Shown: positions 35,290 through 44,757 of the stretch, piece after piece
Layout of the letters: every line of letters starts with the position of its first letter
How positions within the stretch are numbered: the stretch's first letter is position 1
NCBI RefSeq assembly: GCF_003569745.1
Contig: NZ_AP018498.1
Location: 2,517,001-2,581,000, forward strand
Origin: Altererythrobacter sp. B11
GTDB lineage: Bacteria > Pseudomonadota > Alphaproteobacteria > Sphingomonadales > Sphingomonadaceae
DNA length: 64,000 nt
Direction: 5' to 3'
Made by a program: the position numbers and the translations under genes
Notes under the pieces: model-generated
Seen by the model: only the letters and a program-made list of their open reading frames with translations
What the model was told of the DNA's origin: nothing
Database searches by the model: none

Positions 35290-36954
35290 GTGGACGCCGC
35301 CATTTCGCCCCTGCCTGACGATATCGAAGCGCTCAAGGCGTTGGTACGGCGCAGTGCGCAGCGCGCCGATGAAGCCGAACAGCGGGCCACGAGCGCTGAA
35401 GCCGAACTGGCCAATGCCCGTGCCCGGGAGAGCGCCACCGAGGCGTTGATCTCGCACTACAAGTTGCAGATCGCCAAGCTCAGGCGCGAGCAGTACGGCC
35501 CCAGCGCCGAACGCACCCGCCGGCTTCTTGCGCAGATGGAGTTTGAGCTCGAAGATTTGGAGGCCGACGCCGCCGAAGATGATCTGGCCGCCGAGACCGC
35601 CGCGACAAAGGCGACGAACGTCACCGCTTTTGAGCGCAACAGGCCGGTTAGAAAACCGTTCCCCGACCATTTGCCCCGCGACCGCGTCGTCGTTCCGGCG
35701 CCCTGTTCCTGTCCGGCCTGTGGCGGCATGCGCCTGTCGAAGCTGGGCGAGGATGTAACCGAGACGCTGGAGGTAATCCCGCGTGCCTGGAAGGTCATCC
35801 AGACCGTACGCGAGAAGTTCTCCTGCCGTGACTGCGAGAAGATCACGCAGCCGCCCGCGCCATTCCATGTCGTGCCGCGTGGCTGGGCAGGGCCAAGCTT
35901 CCTCGCCATGCTGCTGTTCGAGAAGTATGGGCAGCACCAGCCGCTCAACCGCCAGGCGGAGCGCTTCGCTCGCGAAGGCGTGCCGCTGAGCGTCTCCACG
36001 CTTGCCGATCAGGTTGGTGCGGCGTCCTTCGCCTTGATGCCCATCTTTCGGCTGATCGAGGCCCATGTCTTTGCCGCCGAGCGCGTGCATGGCGACGATA
36101 CCACCGTGCCGGTCATGGCCAAGGGCAAGACCGATACCGGTAGATTATGGGATTATGTCCGGGATGACCGCCCGTTCGGCGGCGCCGATCCGCCGGCGGT
36201 GGTTTTCTATTATTCGCGCGACCGGCGCGGGGAACATCCCCAGGCGCACCTCGCGTCCTGGTCCGGGATTCTGCAGGCTGATGCCTATGCGGGCTATTTC
36301 GAGCTGTACGCTCCCAACCGCCAGCCTGGTCTCATCCTGGAGGCAGGATGCTTTGCTCACGCGCGCAGGAAGTTCTTCGAACTTGCTGACGTCGAGGGCG
36401 CTGCGCGCAAGAAGAGCCGCGGCGAGCGGACTGGCCCGATCTATCCGATTGCGCTGGAGGCGGTGCAGAAGCTGGACGCCCTGTTCGACGTTGAGCGCGG
36501 TATCAACGGCAAGACACCAGCGGAGCGGCTTGCCGCCCGTCAGGAGTTGAGCGCGCCACTGATCGCCGAACTGCACGACTGGTTGAACGCCCAACTCGCC
36601 AAGCTGTCGCGTAACCATGATCTCGCCAAGGCTATCAACTATATGCTCCGGCGCTGGGACTCCTTCACCCGCTTCCTCGTCGATGGCAGGGTATGCCTCA
36701 CGAACAACGCAGCGGAACGGGCGCTACGCTGTGTGCCACTCGGGCGGAAAGCATGGCTATTTTGCGGCTCCGATCGCGGCGGTCAGCGCGCCGCCATCAT
36801 GTTTTCACTCATTCAAAGCTGTCGCCTCAACGACCTCGATCCCCAGGCTTGGCTCGCCGACGTCCTTGCCCGCATCGCCGGTCATCCGGCTAATCGGCTT
36901 GGCGATCTGCTCCCATGGAATTGGAAACCAACAGCGTTGAAGCTGGAGCCGTGA
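35290..36954 (+). CDS. tnpC: IS66 family transposase TnpC
   Basis: A DDE transposase of 554 residues. Helical N-terminus (LRREQYGPSAERTRRLL), a zinc-finger region (CSCPACGG, CRDCEK), then the catalytic domain: VHGDDTTVPVMAKGKT, ILQADAYAGYF, and the Glu in NNAAERALRCVPLGRK. It appears full length and uninterrupted. The start is GTG 35290; an ATG at 35273 is out of frame. An active element is therefore plausible. Confidence 0.93.
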   Translation: MDAAISPLPDDIEALKALVRRSAQRADEAEQRATSAEAELANARARESATEALISHYKLQIAKLRREQYGPSAERTRRLLAQMEFELEDLEADAAEDDLAAETAATKATNVTAFERNRPVRKPFPDHLPRDRVVVPAPCSCPACGGMRLSKLGEDVTETLEVIPRAWKVIQTVREKFSCRDCEKITQPPAPFHVVPRGWAGPSFLAMLLFEKYGQHQPLNRQAERFAREGVPLSVSTLADQVGAASFALMPIFRLIEAHVFAAERVHGDDTTVPVMAKGKTDTGRLWDYVRDDRPFGGADPPAVVFYYSRDRRGEHPQAHLASWSGILQADAYAGYFELYAPNRQPGLILEAGCFAHARRKFFELADVEGAARKKSRGERTGPIYPIALEAVQKLDALFDVERGINGKTPAERLAARQELSAPLIAELHDWLNAQLAKLSRNHDLAKAINYMLRRWDSFTRFLVDGRVCLTNNAAERALRCVPLGRKAWLFCGSDRGGQRAAIMFSLIQSCRLNDLDPQAWLADVLARIAGHPANRLGDLLPWNWKPTALKLEP

Positions 36955-36971
36955 TCTCATAGCATCACGGC

Positions 36972-37217
36972 ATGGAATTTGACCCGCAACCCGAACTGAT
37001 TGAATCCTCTCTCTGCCGGTCCATCGAACAGGCGGGCGTACGGCTGACCATCAACATCGTGCGGCTCGCCACCGAACGTGGTTGGTCCCTCGAGGTCGTC
37101 AACGAGCACGGCACCTCGACGGTCTGGGACAATCTATTCCCCACCGACCGCGATGCCGATGCTGCATTCCGCGATGTGCTCGCTCAAGAAGGCGTCGAGG
37201 CCTTCCTCGGCAAGTAA
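36972..37217 (+). CDS. Small hypothetical protein at the 3' end of IS66
   Basis: An 81-residue acidic protein (MEFDPQPELIESSL, then RGWSLEVVNEHGTSTVWDNLFPTDRDADAAF). It begins 17 bp after tnpC and lies inside the putative right inverted repeat, so it travels with the element. Small downstream proteins of this kind occur in some IS66 elements; I know no function for it. Confidence 0.65.
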   Translation: MEFDPQPELIESSLCRSIEQAGVRLTINIVRLATERGWSLEVVNEHGTSTVWDNLFPTDRDADAAFRDVLAQEGVEAFLGK

Positions 37218-37409
37218 GATGCCAAATCCCCCAGCAAACCGTCAGTAGCCGCGGTCCTCACCGGATGCGTACGGCGCTCTTAAGAGCGTACAATCTCAAG
37301 ACAATCAGCCTGCGACGACGTCATGTGATCCTGATTGGTTCGACACAACGCGCCGCATATGGCTGAGCATGTTTGTCCCTCTAATGTTCGGCATGGACCT
37401 TCTGCACGA

Positions 37410-38618
37410 TCAAATCCTTTCAATCGCCAGCGCCAGCCCCATACCCACACCGATGCATAAAGTTGCCAACCCCTTCTTCCCGCCAGTTGCCTCCAACTGA
37501 TGGACAAGGGTCATAGCAAGGCGCGCGCCTGACATCCCGAGCGGATGGCCAAGCGCGATCGCCCCCCCATTTGCATTAACATGTGTTGCATCGTCCGGAA
37601 GCCCGAGTCCACGCATCACGGCAAGCCCTTGGCTGGCAAAGGCCTCGTTCAGCTCGATTGCATCAAAATCGTCGATGCTCAGTCCAAGCTGCGCCATCAG
37701 CTTGGTCGATGCAGGAAGCGGCCCTATCCCCATGATGCGCGGCTCCACGCCAGCAGACGCCATACCTAGGATGCGGGCGCGTGGGGTCAGTCCATGTACC
37801 TTCACCGCTGCTTCGCTCGCAACAATCATTGCTGCTGCGCCATCATTGATACCCGAAGCATTGCCGGCCGTGACCGTGCCGTCAGGCCCGAAAAGTGGCT
37901 TCAGCTTCTCCAGTACCTCTGCTGTCGTGCCCGCGCGCGGATGTTCGTCAACGGCGACTTGGAGAGTTTCGCCCTTCTTGCGCCCTGGCACGGTCACGGC
38001 CACAATTTCCTCACCCAGAAATCCGCTCGCCTGAGCTGCTGCCGCCCGCTGCTGGCTTCTTAGGGCAAAAGCATCCTGGTCGGCGCGACTGATTCCATAT
38101 TGCTTAGCCACATTTTCGCCTGTTTGCGGCATGGTCTCGGTGCCATACAGGCCCTCAAGCGCCGGGTTGACGAAACGCCAGCCCATTGTCGTATCCTCGA
38201 CCTTCTGCGAGCGGCCAAAAGCCGCATCCGACTTACCCATGACAAAAGGCGCTCGAGTCATGCTTTCAACACCACCTGCAAGCGCAAGCTCCATCTCGCC
38301 AGAACGGATCGCGCGAGCCGCCGAGCCCACCGCTTCAAGCCCCGACGCGCAAAGGCGATTGAGCGTCACGCCTGGGACGGTGTGCGGAAGGCCCGCGAGC
38401 AACAGGCTCATGCGCGCAACATTGCGATTATCTTCGCCCGACTGGTTGGCACAACCGTAATATACTTCTTCGATAGCCGAAGGATCCAGGCCGCTGTTCC
38501 GCGCCAGCAAGGCCTTTATCGGCAATGCTCCCAGATCGTCAGCCCGCACATTGGCAAGAATGCCTCCGTAGCGCCCGATGGGCGTGCGAACAGCATCGCA
38601 GATGAATGCTTCTGTCAT
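37410..38618 (-). CDS. 3-oxoadipyl-CoA thiolase of the adipate cluster
   Basis: A 402-residue thiolase: Cys in LNRLCASGLEAV, His in [14 protein letters not shown], and Cys in ATLCIGVGMG. It is the third 3-oxoadipyl-CoA-type thiolase in the window and the last gene of the minus-strand island operon, where it would end adipyl-CoA beta-oxidation by forming succinyl-CoA and acetyl-CoA. AAGGAAAG precedes the ATG. IS66 lies directly downstream but has not cut the gene. Confidence 0.92.
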   Translation of the reverse strand: MTEAFICDAVRTPIGRYGGILANVRADDLGALPIKALLARNSGLDPSAIEEVYYGCANQSGEDNRNVARMSLLLAGLPHTVPGVTLNRLCASGLEAVGSAARAIRSGEMELALAGGVESMTRAPFVMGKSDAAFGRSQKVEDTTMGWRFVNPALEGLYGTETMPQTGENVAKQYGISRADQDAFALRSQQRAAAAQASGFLGEEIVAVTVPGRKKGETLQVAVDEHPRAGTTAEVLEKLKPLFGPDGTVTAGNASGINDGAAAMIVASEAAVKVHGLTPRARILGMASAGVEPRIMGIGPLPASTKLMAQLGLSIDDFDAIELNEAFASQGLAVMRGLGLPDDATHVNANGGAIALGHPLGMSGARLAMTLVHQLEATGGKKGLATLCIGVGMGLALAIERI

Positions 38619-38672
38619 GACTTTCCTTGCGCGATAATTTTGGAATTAAGGGACATCATGATCAAGCTGACG

Positions 38673-40112
38673 TCAGACATTGGCGATCACGACGGATCGC
38701 ACATTGAGGTAAGCATCAAGCGCTTCGGAACCACCTTCCGTACCGTAGCCGGAATCCTTCAAACCACCGAACGGCAACTCAGCCGATGTCGCGGCCGGGG
38801 TGTTGATCCACAACATGCCAACCTCCACCCGACGAGCCAGAAGGTCTGCATTCGCGAGCGACCGGGTGAAAGCATACCCTGCAAGCCCGAATGAAAGGCG
38901 ATTGGCTTCAACGATCGCCTCGCCCAAGGTCTCGAAACCGCGAACGCCGGCAACCGGACCGAAAGGTTCGTCGTTGAACAGTCGCGCATCCAACGGGACG
39001 TCTGAGAGAATTGTTGGCTCCCAGAAGTTACCGGTTTCACCTATTCGGCTTCCACCCGCAAGCAGATGGGCGCCGCGCATGATCGCATCGTCTTGAAACT
39101 CGGCCATAGCGGAAAGGCGGCGCGCATTGGCAAGCGGACCCATCTGAATTCCTTCAGCGGTGCCGTCTCCCACCTTTATTTCCTGCGCAACGCTGACCAG
39201 AGCCTTTTCAAACTGAGGCTTCACACCATTTTGCACCAGAAACCGTGTGGGTGAAATACAGACCTGCCCGGCATTGCGGAATTTCGCACTGCCGATGCTC
39301 CTGGCGGCCAGCTCGACGTCGGCATCGTCACACACGATGACAGGGGCATGGCCGCCCAGTTCCATCGAGACGCGCTTCATATGCTGACCGGCCAGACCAG
39401 CCAGAAGCTTGCCGACAGGCGTCGAGCCGGTGAAGGTGATCTTGCGGATGATCGGGCTGGCGATCAGATATTCCGAAATTTCTGCGGGATCGCCGAACAC
39501 CAGCCCCAGCACGCCATCGGGCAGTCCAGCATCCTGAAACGCGCGGATCAGCGCGGCGGGACTGGCCGGGGTTTCTTCCGGCGCCTTGACGATCATGGAG
39601 CAGCCGGTGGCCAGACCTGCCGCAATCTTTCGCACGACCTGATTGATCGGGAAATTCCAGGGCGTGAAAGCGGCGACCGGTCCGACGGGATCCTTCACCA
39701 CCATCTGCCGTATCGAAAGATTGCTGCGGTGCGGGACGAGACGACCGTAGACGCGGAACCCCTCTTCGGCGAACCATTCAATGATGTCCGCTGATGCGAG
39801 CGCTTCGCCGCGCGCTTCGGTCAGGGGTTTGCCCTGTTCCAATGTCATCATCATCGCAATGTCGTCGGCTCGCTCGCGCATCAGCGCTGCGGCCTTGCGC
39901 ATGATGACGCTGCGCGCGGCTGGCGTGAAGTCACGCCATATCACAAAGCCACGATCTGCTGCATCCAACGCCCGGTCGAGGTCTGCGCGGCTGGCATAGG
40001 CGACCCTGCCGATCTCCTTGCCAGTGGCCGGATTTTCGACAGCCAGGGTGCGGCCGTCGGCGGCATCCTGCCAGACGTTGTCGATGAACAATTGGGTGTC
40101 GGGATATGTCAT
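38673..40112 (-). CDS. Semialdehyde dehydrogenase (SSADH-like; candidate 6-oxohexanoate dehydrogenase)
   Basis: A 479-residue NAD(P) aldehyde dehydrogenase of the succinate/glutarate-semialdehyde type: [31 protein letters not shown], Glu in MELGGHAP and Cys in [11 protein letters not shown], with [13 protein letters not shown] typical of GabD relatives. It has 31 bp between it and the upstream SDR. In the cyclohexanone route it could oxidise 6-oxohexanoate to adipate. That substrate is inferred from neighbours. Confidence 0.87.
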   Translation of the reverse strand: MTYPDTQLFIDNVWQDAADGRTLAVENPATGKEIGRVAYASRADLDRALDAADRGFVIWRDFTPAARSVIMRKAAALMRERADDIAMMMTLEQGKPLTEARGEALASADIIEWFAEEGFRVYGRLVPHRSNLSIRQMVVKDPVGPVAAFTPWNFPINQVVRKIAAGLATGCSMIVKAPEETPASPAALIRAFQDAGLPDGVLGLVFGDPAEISEYLIASPIIRKITFTGSTPVGKLLAGLAGQHMKRVSMELGGHAPVIVCDDADVELAARSIGSAKFRNAGQVCISPTRFLVQNGVKPQFEKALVSVAQEIKVGDGTAEGIQMGPLANARRLSAMAEFQDDAIMRGAHLLAGGSRIGETGNFWEPTILSDVPLDARLFNDEPFGPVAGVRGFETLGEAIVEANRLSFGLAGYAFTRSLANADLLARRVEVGMLWINTPAATSAELPFGGLKDSGYGTEGGSEALDAYLNVRSVVIANV

Positions 40113-40143
40113 TCAAAATCCTCCAAAGGCACTTGGCGTCCGC

Positions 40144-40935
40144 TCAAAGCGAAAAGCCGCCGTCTACGGCCATGGCCTGCCCAGTGACATGTGGCGCGCT
40201 GGCCAGGAATACGGCAAGTTGCCCCATATCCTCCGGCGTCTGCGCTTCGCCCTGTGGCAACAGCGCCGACTGGTGCCGTTCCCACGACTGTTCTTCGCTT
40301 TCGCCCTCTTGCGCCCAGCGGCCCGACAGGCCCGTGTCGCCGCGCCACATGCCGGTCCCCACGATACCGGGACATAAGGCGTTTACGGTAATCCCTTCGC
40401 GCGCGACTTCCTTGGCAAAGGCATTGGTAAAGCCGATGACGCCGAATTTGGATGCGGTGTAATGGGCAAGGTCTGGAAAACCGATCTTGCCCGCGATGGA
40501 CGAAGTATTGATGATACGCCCGGAACCGCCCTTGCGCATCAGCGCCAGTTCGGCCTGGCAGCACAGGAATACGCCGCGCAGATTGATCGTCATCAGGTCG
40601 TCCCACTGCTGAACCGTCAATTCGGCCACCGACCCCAGGCTGACGATACCGGCATTGTTGACCGCGATATCCAGTTTGCCAAAGTCACGTTCTACGGTCG
40701 CGATCATGGCCTGCACACTGGCGGGATCGCGCACATCGACCGTGATGGCCGCGCTGCGCCGACCCAGCTTCTCTATCTCGGCAGCGGTGCCGCCAGCAAG
40801 GTCGGCGTCGAAATCGGCGACCAATACATCGGCGCCCGCTTTCGCCAGGCTCATGGCGATGCCTGCGCCAATGCCACGGCCGCCCCCGACGATCAGGGCG
40901 ATTTTGCCATCAAGGCTGAACTGGCTGTTGGTCAT
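40144..40935 (-). CDS. Short-chain dehydrogenase (candidate 6-hydroxyhexanoate or cyclohexanol dehydrogenase)
   Basis: A 263-residue classical SDR: GGGRGIGAGIA, NNAGIVSLG, Ser in NTSSIAGK, Tyr/Lys in YTASKFGVIGFT, and a C-terminal GQAMAVDGGFSL. Its ATG overlaps the CoA-transferase stop by 4 bp. Within the island a dehydrogenase is needed for cyclohexanol and another for 6-hydroxyhexanoate; the second SDR at 50159 is the alternative for either step. The exact substrate cannot be read from sequence. Confidence 0.87.
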   Translation of the reverse strand: MTNSQFSLDGKIALIVGGGRGIGAGIAMSLAKAGADVLVADFDADLAGGTAAEIEKLGRRSAAITVDVRDPASVQAMIATVERDFGKLDIAVNNAGIVSLGSVAELTVQQWDDLMTINLRGVFLCCQAELALMRKGGSGRIINTSSIAGKIGFPDLAHYTASKFGVIGFTNAFAKEVAREGITVNALCPGIVGTGMWRGDTGLSGRWAQEGESEEQSWERHQSALLPQGEAQTPEDMGQLAVFLASAPHVTGQAMAVDGGFSL

Positions 40936-42203
40936 GTCAGGATATCCTCATTTTCTTGTTGGAAATCTGGGTGTTGCGTTACCGTTCCGTTGGCGCGGAG
41001 AGCAGTGATCCGATCATCGTCGAGGCCGAGCAGGTCACGCAGCACCATATGGCTATGTTGGCCCAGCATCGGCGGCGGCGCGCGATATTGGACGGGGGTG
41101 TCCGATAGCTTGAGCGGGCTGGCCACCATTTCGAAGGCCGCATTTTGCGGATGCGGTACCTGGACCTTCATGCTGCGGGCGATCACCTGGGGTTCTTCGA
41201 GCGCCTGCGCGATAGAGTTGATCGCTCCTACCGGCACACGCGCCGCATGGATGCGGGCGACCCATTCGTCAGCGGTCGCACTGGCGAGATGTTCGCTCAA
41301 CAGGCCGTCCAACTGCTCACGATGCGCGATGCGATCCGCATTGGTGATGAAGCGCGGGTCAGCCGACAGGTCCGGCAGCCCGATCGCGCGACATAATGCC
41401 ACAAATTGCTGATCGTTGCCGCAGGCGATGATGAAGTCGCGATCACTGGCACGAAACACCTGATAAGGCACGATGTTCGCGTGGGCGTTGCCATACCGCC
41501 CCGGCACCTTGCCCGACGAAAGATAGTTCATCGTCTGGTTGGCGAGCGTCGCGACCTGCACGTCCAGCAACGCCATGTCGCAATGCTGGCCGCGCCCGGT
41601 CGTCTGCCGCGCGATCAACGCCGCCTGGATCGCGATGGTCGCATAGAGCCCGGTCATCAGGTCCGCCACCGCAACGCCAACCTTTTGCGGCCCGCCGCCC
41701 GGTCGGTCGTCCCGTTCGCCGGTGATGCTCATCAGCCCGGCCAAACCCTGGATGATGAAATCATAGCCGGGCTCTGCCGCGCGCGGTCCATCCTGTCCAA
41801 AGCCGGTGATGGAACAATAAACGAGCCTGGGATTGATCGCGGCGAGACTTTGATAATCGAGGCCGTAACGGTCTAGCGATCCGACCTTGTAATTTTCAAT
41901 GAGAACATCGGATTTCCGCGCCAATTCGTGCACCAGATCCTGACCTTCCGGCGTGGAAATGTCGATCGCGACGGACATTTTGCCGCGATTGGCGGCCAGA
42001 TAATAGGCCGCCTCGGTCGTTGCGTCGCCTGCATCGTCCTTCATCCAGGGTGGCCCCCAGGATCGGGTATCATCGCCATTGCCGGGCCGTTCGACCTTGA
42101 TGACCTCCGCACCCAGATCGGCCAGGATCTGGCCACACCATGGACCTGCCAGAACCCGACTCAGGTCCAGCACGCGTATGCCGTCTAATGCACCCACGTT
42201 CAT
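40932..42203 (-). CDS. Family III (CaiB/BaiF) CoA-transferase, candidate adipate CoA-transferase
   Basis: 423 residues with the family III features: GIRVLDLSRVLAGPWCGQILADLGAEVIKVE at the N-terminus, the nucleophilic Asp in CDMALLDVQVA near residue 190, and GNAHANIVPYQVF. These enzymes move CoA between carboxylic acids. Between hydroxyacyl-CoA dehydrogenase and an SDR in this operon it would activate adipate from succinyl-CoA, which is inference. It overlaps both neighbours by 4 bp. Confidence 0.9.
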   Translation of the reverse strand: MNVGALDGIRVLDLSRVLAGPWCGQILADLGAEVIKVERPGNGDDTRSWGPPWMKDDAGDATTEAAYYLAANRGKMSVAIDISTPEGQDLVHELARKSDVLIENYKVGSLDRYGLDYQSLAAINPRLVYCSITGFGQDGPRAAEPGYDFIIQGLAGLMSITGERDDRPGGGPQKVGVAVADLMTGLYATIAIQAALIARQTTGRGQHCDMALLDVQVATLANQTMNYLSSGKVPGRYGNAHANIVPYQVFRASDRDFIIACGNDQQFVALCRAIGLPDLSADPRFITNADRIAHREQLDGLLSEHLASATADEWVARIHAARVPVGAINSIAQALEEPQVIARSMKVQVPHPQNAAFEMVASPLKLSDTPVQYRAPPPMLGQHSHMVLRDLLGLDDDRITALRANGTVTQHPDFQQENEDILT

Positions 42204-43741
42204 TCCTTCACCCGACCGGGCTGTTCGTCGTTAAGCAACGAAAGCCCCAGCGTGGCACGACGGCGCAGCCAGGGGCCGGCCCGATAGCGAGGGTCGCCTG
42301 ACAGGGCATGGATGCGCGTCAATATTGTCAATATCTTGTCGGCCCCCAGGCTGTCGCCCCAACTGAGCGGCCCCTTCGGATAGCCAAGGCCGATCCGCAC
42401 AGCGTCATCGATGTCCCGTGGGCTGGCGATGCGTTGCTGCGCAATCTCGCAGGCCAGGTTCACCACCATGGCCAGTACACGCTGGGCAACGAAGCCAGTG
42501 CTGTCGCCGATGAACGTGACCGTGCCGCCATCGCGCGTCAATACCGTCCGCGCAGCGTCCGCGAAGCGCGCGTCAAGCGCTGGCGTCCCCATCAAAGTTC
42601 GATGCGTCCCCACCCCTGTAAAAAGATCGATCCCGACGGTACGGGTCGGATCGTATCCTAGCCGCAGTGCCGCCGATGTGGCATCTTCGCCAAGCGGTGC
42701 CATGAGGATGAGCGAACCGCTTTGCGGGGAATCGTCATGATCCACCGCCCCTCCACAGGCGCGGACCAACGCCGCCAGATCGGCAGTATCAAAATCCGCA
42801 CTGGGCGCAATCCAGACGGCTGGTAAGTCGGCGGCCTCAATACCGGGTGTCACCTGAGTAGAGGTAGAATACGCGGCGGCGGCACCGTAATTGTAAAATC
42901 CACGGCCGGTCTTGCGCCCTAATTCCCGTGCGACAACCCGTTGTTCCGCGATGTAGGAGGGCTTGTAGCGGGGATCGCTGTAAAATTGCTCGAAGATCGC
43001 ACGAGTCGCGGGATGCGAGACATCGAGGCCGGTGAGGTCGAACAGCTCGAACGGCCCCATGCGGAAGCCTACCGCATCGCGCAGGATCGCATCGACCTGA
43101 GCGAAGGATGCCACTCCTTCCTCGACGATACGCAACGCTTCGGTGCCATAGGCACGGCCAGCGTGGTTGATGATGAACCCCGGCGTGTCCTTTACCACGA
43201 CGCCGCGATGACCCAGCTTTTTGGCCAGGTCCGACAGTGCTTGCGTCGTACCTTCGCTGGTGGCGAAACCGGGTATGATTTCCACGACGCGCATCAACGG
43301 GACCGGGTTGAAGAAGTGGAAGCCCGCCACGCGTTCGGGATGGCGACACTCGACGGCGATTGCAGTGACGGACAGCGACGACGTGTTGGTCGCCAATATG
43401 GCGTCAGCAGAAACCACGTCTTCAAGCTGCGCGATCAACTGCTGCTTTGCATCCAGCCTTTCGACGATCGCTTCGATGACGAGGCCGCAATCCTTAAGCG
43501 CGGCAATATCAGGTTCTGGTGAAAGACGCGCCATCGCGGTCTGCGCCGCATCGGGTTCCATCTTGCCCTTGGCCACGAGCTTGTCGAAAGTCGCACGCAA
43601 CCCTTCGCATGCAGCAGCAGCCGCGCCTTCGCGTGCATCGAACAACCGCACCTTGATGCCCGCTGCTGCGGCGATTTGGGCAATACCTGCGCCCATGACG
43701 CCTGTACCCACGATGCCGACCGTATCTATCCGACTGTTCAT
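42200..43741 (-). CDS. 3-hydroxyacyl-CoA dehydrogenase, PaaH-like (candidate 3-hydroxyadipyl-CoA dehydrogenase)
   Basis: 513 residues: NAD loop GIVGTGVMGAGIAQIAAAAG, the catalytic His in VAGFHFFNPVPLMRVVEI, a dehydrogenase C-terminal domain and a second copy of it at the end (LGYPKGPLSWGDSLG), the layout of PaaH and 3-hydroxybutyryl-CoA dehydrogenases of this type. The start at 43741 (MNSRIDTVG) is one base after the hydratase stop. It oxidises 3-hydroxyadipyl-CoA to 3-oxoadipyl-CoA in the proposed route. Confidence 0.91.
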   Translation of the reverse strand: MNSRIDTVGIVGTGVMGAGIAQIAAAAGIKVRLFDAREGAAAAACEGLRATFDKLVAKGKMEPDAAQTAMARLSPEPDIAALKDCGLVIEAIVERLDAKQQLIAQLEDVVSADAILATNTSSLSVTAIAVECRHPERVAGFHFFNPVPLMRVVEIIPGFATSEGTTQALSDLAKKLGHRGVVVKDTPGFIINHAGRAYGTEALRIVEEGVASFAQVDAILRDAVGFRMGPFELFDLTGLDVSHPATRAIFEQFYSDPRYKPSYIAEQRVVARELGRKTGRGFYNYGAAAAYSTSTQVTPGIEAADLPAVWIAPSADFDTADLAALVRACGGAVDHDDSPQSGSLILMAPLGEDATSAALRLGYDPTRTVGIDLFTGVGTHRTLMGTPALDARFADAARTVLTRDGGTVTFIGDSTGFVAQRVLAMVVNLACEIAQQRIASPRDIDDAVRIGLGYPKGPLSWGDSLGADKILTILTRIHALSGDPRYRAGPWLRRRATLGLSLLNDEQPGRVKE

Positions 43742-43742
43742 T

Positions 43743-44528
43743 TCAAAACCCCGTAAATTGCGGCCTGCGCTTTTCCATGAAGGCGGCCGCACCCTCTTTC
43801 TGGTCTTTCGTGTCGAAGAGGAGCTGAAACGCCTTGCGCTCGAGCATCAATGCGCTTTCCAGGGGGAGATCGGCGCCAGCCAGCATCACTTCCTTGATCT
43901 GTCGCACCGCCATCGGCGGCATGCAGGCGATGTCGACTGCGATCTCCATGGCGCGATCGATCGTCTGCGCATCATCTACCACCTCGCTTACGAGGCCGAT
44001 CCGCAAGCCCTCCTCCGCGCCGACCATGCAGCCGGTCAGCGCCATGCGCATGGCCTGAAACTTGCCGACGGCGCGGATCAGGCGCTGCGTCCCGCCTGCG
44101 CCGGGCATCACGCCTACTTTGACCTCCGGCTGCGCGAAACGGGCCGAGCGCCCCGCAACGATGATGTCGCAATGCATCGCCAACTCGCATCCACCGCCAA
44201 GGGCAAATCCGTTGACCGCCGCGACGATGGCTACGGGACAGGACGCGATTGCCCCCCAAAGCTGCTCGACCTTGCGCTGGATCATTTCCACCGGGGTGGC
44301 GTTGGCCATTTCGCCGATATCGGCACCCGCCACGAATATGTCCGGCCCGCCCGTCAGGACGATGGCCCGGACATCGGATATGCCAGACAGTCTGTGGAAG
44401 ATGTCCGCCAGTTCGCGTCTGATCTTGAGGTTCAACGCATTCTTTGCCTCGGGCCGATCAATGCGTATCACTGCTACGCCGTCATCGCGTATTTCAAGAT
44501 GGATTTCGGGTTTCGCCGTGATTGTCAT
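43743..44528 (-). CDS. Enoyl-CoA hydratase (candidate 2,3-dehydroadipyl-CoA hydratase)
   Basis: A 261-residue crotonase: oxyanion segment GPDIFVAGADIGEMAN, catalytic Glu region GGGCELAMHCDIIVAG and EVKVGVMPGAGGTQRLIR, with a C-terminal EKRRPQFTGF. It resembles PaaF-type hydratases. AGAGGA lies before the ATG. It is the first gene of the minus-strand island operon, 22 bp from the first palindrome of the divergent promoter. Confidence 0.92.
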   Translation of the reverse strand: MTITAKPEIHLEIRDDGVAVIRIDRPEAKNALNLKIRRELADIFHRLSGISDVRAIVLTGGPDIFVAGADIGEMANATPVEMIQRKVEQLWGAIASCPVAIVAAVNGFALGGGCELAMHCDIIVAGRSARFAQPEVKVGVMPGAGGTQRLIRAVGKFQAMRMALTGCMVGAEEGLRIGLVSEVVDDAQTIDRAMEIAVDIACMPPMAVRQIKEVMLAGADLPLESALMLERKAFQLLFDTKDQKEGAAAFMEKRRPQFTGF

Positions 44529-44549
44529 GATCCTCTACCATCTTGCAAA

Positions 44550-44564
44550 TTCCGCACAGCGGAA
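44550..44564. promoter_or_regulatory. Palindrome TTCCGC-ACA-GCGGAA, copy 1 (likely IclR operator)
   Basis: A perfect 6+6 inverted repeat with a 3-base centre, 21 bp upstream of the hydratase start. An identical copy lies at 44702-44716, before the iclR gene. Two identical palindromes in a divergent intergenic region beside an IclR gene point to its binding sites. Binding is inferred. Confidence 0.75.
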
Positions 44565-44701
44565 CTATATTTCATCACCAGAATGAATATAGGCGTTGCA
44601 GCGAGATTGTAAAGTTTCGGCACTTGCGAAGGTAATATCGTTTATTATCAGTATATTAGGTAGGATTCCGCATTTTTCACAATCCGCGAGCGAAATCATA
44701 G

Positions 44702-44716
44702 TTCCGCACAGCGGAA
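44702..44716. promoter_or_regulatory. Palindrome TTCCGC-ACA-GCGGAA, copy 2 (likely IclR operator)
   Basis: Identical to the copy at 44550-44564, extended here by a flanking G/C pair (GTTCCGC...GCGGAAC, 44701-44717). It ends 41 bp before the iclR start, and a further half-like TACCGC follows at about 44722. The position suits autoregulation. Confidence 0.75.
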
Positions 44717-44757
44717 CATAGTACCGCATTATTGACAAAATAAATCGGAGGGTTACG

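Larger units (their letters stand above)
34492..37287 (+). mobile_element. IS66-family insertion sequence
   Basis: A complete-looking element with tnpA, tnpB, tnpC and a small fourth gene, all on the plus strand. Its likely ends are imperfect inverted repeats: GCTCTTAAGAACGC at 34492-34505 and GCGCTCTTAAGAGC at 37274-37287 (13 of 14 positions match). I could not find an 8-bp target duplication next to these ends, so the exact borders may differ by a few bases or one flank may have been lost. Confidence 0.8.

Noticed and set aside
34864-36090. A 408-codon minus-strand open frame inside IS66
   Set aside because: Antisense to tnpB and tnpC, which carry complete family motifs.
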